A DNA stretch of 64,000 nt. Source: Cardinalis cardinalis. Its lineage: Eukaryota > Chordata > Aves > Passeriformes > Cardinalidae. Position numbers and translations under genes: made by a program. Below the pieces are notes generated by a model. The model was not told where the DNA came from and did no database searches. It saw only the letters and a program-made list of their open reading frames with translations. Position 1 is the stretch's first letter. The number at the start of each line of letters is the position of its first letter. Shown in pieces: positions 63,251 through 64,000 of the stretch. The stretch lies in the NCBI GenBank assembly GCA_014549065.1, contig JACDOX010000004.1, positions 6,822,568 to 6,886,567 on the forward strand, read 5' to 3'.

Positions 63251-64000
63251 CTTCAATCTTCTAACAACATAATTTAGGGTTTTGTTGAGAAAGTATTGCC
63301 AAAAGGCTATGGAACCCTTTTCCACTATTACAGAGGTGTAATGCAAAAGCATAAGAAAATCATGTTCATGCAAAGATCAGAAAAAGCAATTGGAAAAGGG
63401 AACAGAAACAAAAAGAGCAGCAGCAGNGAAATAAACTAGAAATGCCAGCAAGATGAGGTAGACTTGTACAATGATTTCACTTTGCAAGTGTTAAAAGACA
63501 GTCTACATATTTTTTCCCCTAAGTAGTTCAAGAANCGCAGCATACTTTTTTATTCTCTTACCCATCATCCCTTGAAATCAGAAGAGTCCTGACCTAAAAC
63601 ACAGATTAAAGTGTTTTCACACCAAATCACCATTCCAACTAGGCATGTTTCGCGACTCCTTAACTTGTTAGTACATTTCTGGAGTGACTTGGAACATCCT
63701 TTCATGTATCAATCTCCTTAAAGTAGTCCTTAGGGCTTAAAAGTGCCACCTAGGGCCAACTACAATGTGNTCAAGGAAGACTTGGTTAAAAAGAGTTTAT
63801 TCAGAAAGTAAGAGAAAGCAGCAATTGAAATGAAATGTACCGAACAGCCGGCAGACTGCCAAATGTCGGTGCATAAGTCTTCCCCTCCTTCCCAACTGAG
63901 GATAGAAAATGTAGTTAGATAGGCCATTGTTATTGGATGAAAAAGACACTAAAAAGTATTAATGTTCTATTTTTCCCATTGGCAATACATTTTTCCTAAA
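63251..64000. other. AT-rich non-coding DNA, right edge
   Basis: No gene is supported. Near 63793 the minus strand reads TCTGAATAAACTC, and a small GCCGGC-containing stretch lies at 63847-63855. Neither is enough to call an element. Confidence 0.5.

Noticed and set aside
1..64000. CRISPR arrays, operons, ribosome-binding sites and other bacterial features
   Set aside because: No regularly spaced repeats or dense coding are present; the sequence is clearly vertebrate-like non-coding DNA.

Overview
This window looks like a piece of an AT-rich vertebrate gene desert or very large intron, most probably from a songbird. I found no protein-coding gene. No open frame exceeds about 136 codons, none reads as a family I recognise, and many are broken by Ns. 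The bird assignment rests on two things. First, there are 5'-truncated CR1 LINE fragments ending in the typical CR1 tail. Second, a solo LTR at 48 kb closely resembles, from memory, an LTR family common in passerine genomes. The low density of interspersed repeats and the absence of Alu or L1-like elements fit a bird. Single Ns are scattered through the window, about 46 in the first 18 kb, and look like ambiguous or heterozygous base calls rather than gaps.

Layout. 0-5 kb: a long, well-paired hairpin (391-496), an 11-bp near-palindrome, a homeobox-site-rich stretch (1.63-2.33 kb) that reads like a conserved non-coding element, and a weak LTR-like remnant (3.6-4.1 kb). 5-30 kb: mostly featureless AT-rich DNA with a T-rich tract, a G-quadruplex motif (12.24 kb), two more element-like stretches (11.2-11.5 and 12.5-13.0 kb), poly-A tracts, a short (TAA)n and a GC-richer patch at 26 kb. 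30.1-30.8 kb: an LTR-like element on the minus strand. 39-45 kb: a 190-bp purine-only-like tract, an element-like stretch with an inverted pair of octamer sites (39.9-40.4 kb), a 5S rRNA-derived fragment (41.1 kb), a CR1 copy with an internal deletion (42.7-43.3 kb) and an older CR1 tail (44.5-44.7 kb). 48 kb: a solo LTR with matching target-site duplications and a perfect 13-bp internal inverted repeat. 51-54.9 kb: weak LTR-like sequence, a 122-bp uninterrupted (CCTT)n beside an A-rich tract, and small tandem duplications. 55-64 kb: essentially featureless.

Nothing here forms a pathway or operon. The most interesting candidates are the plus-strand hairpin at 391-496, which has microRNA-precursor-like geometry, and the enhancer-like stretches. 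Both are inferences that need conservation and expression data.
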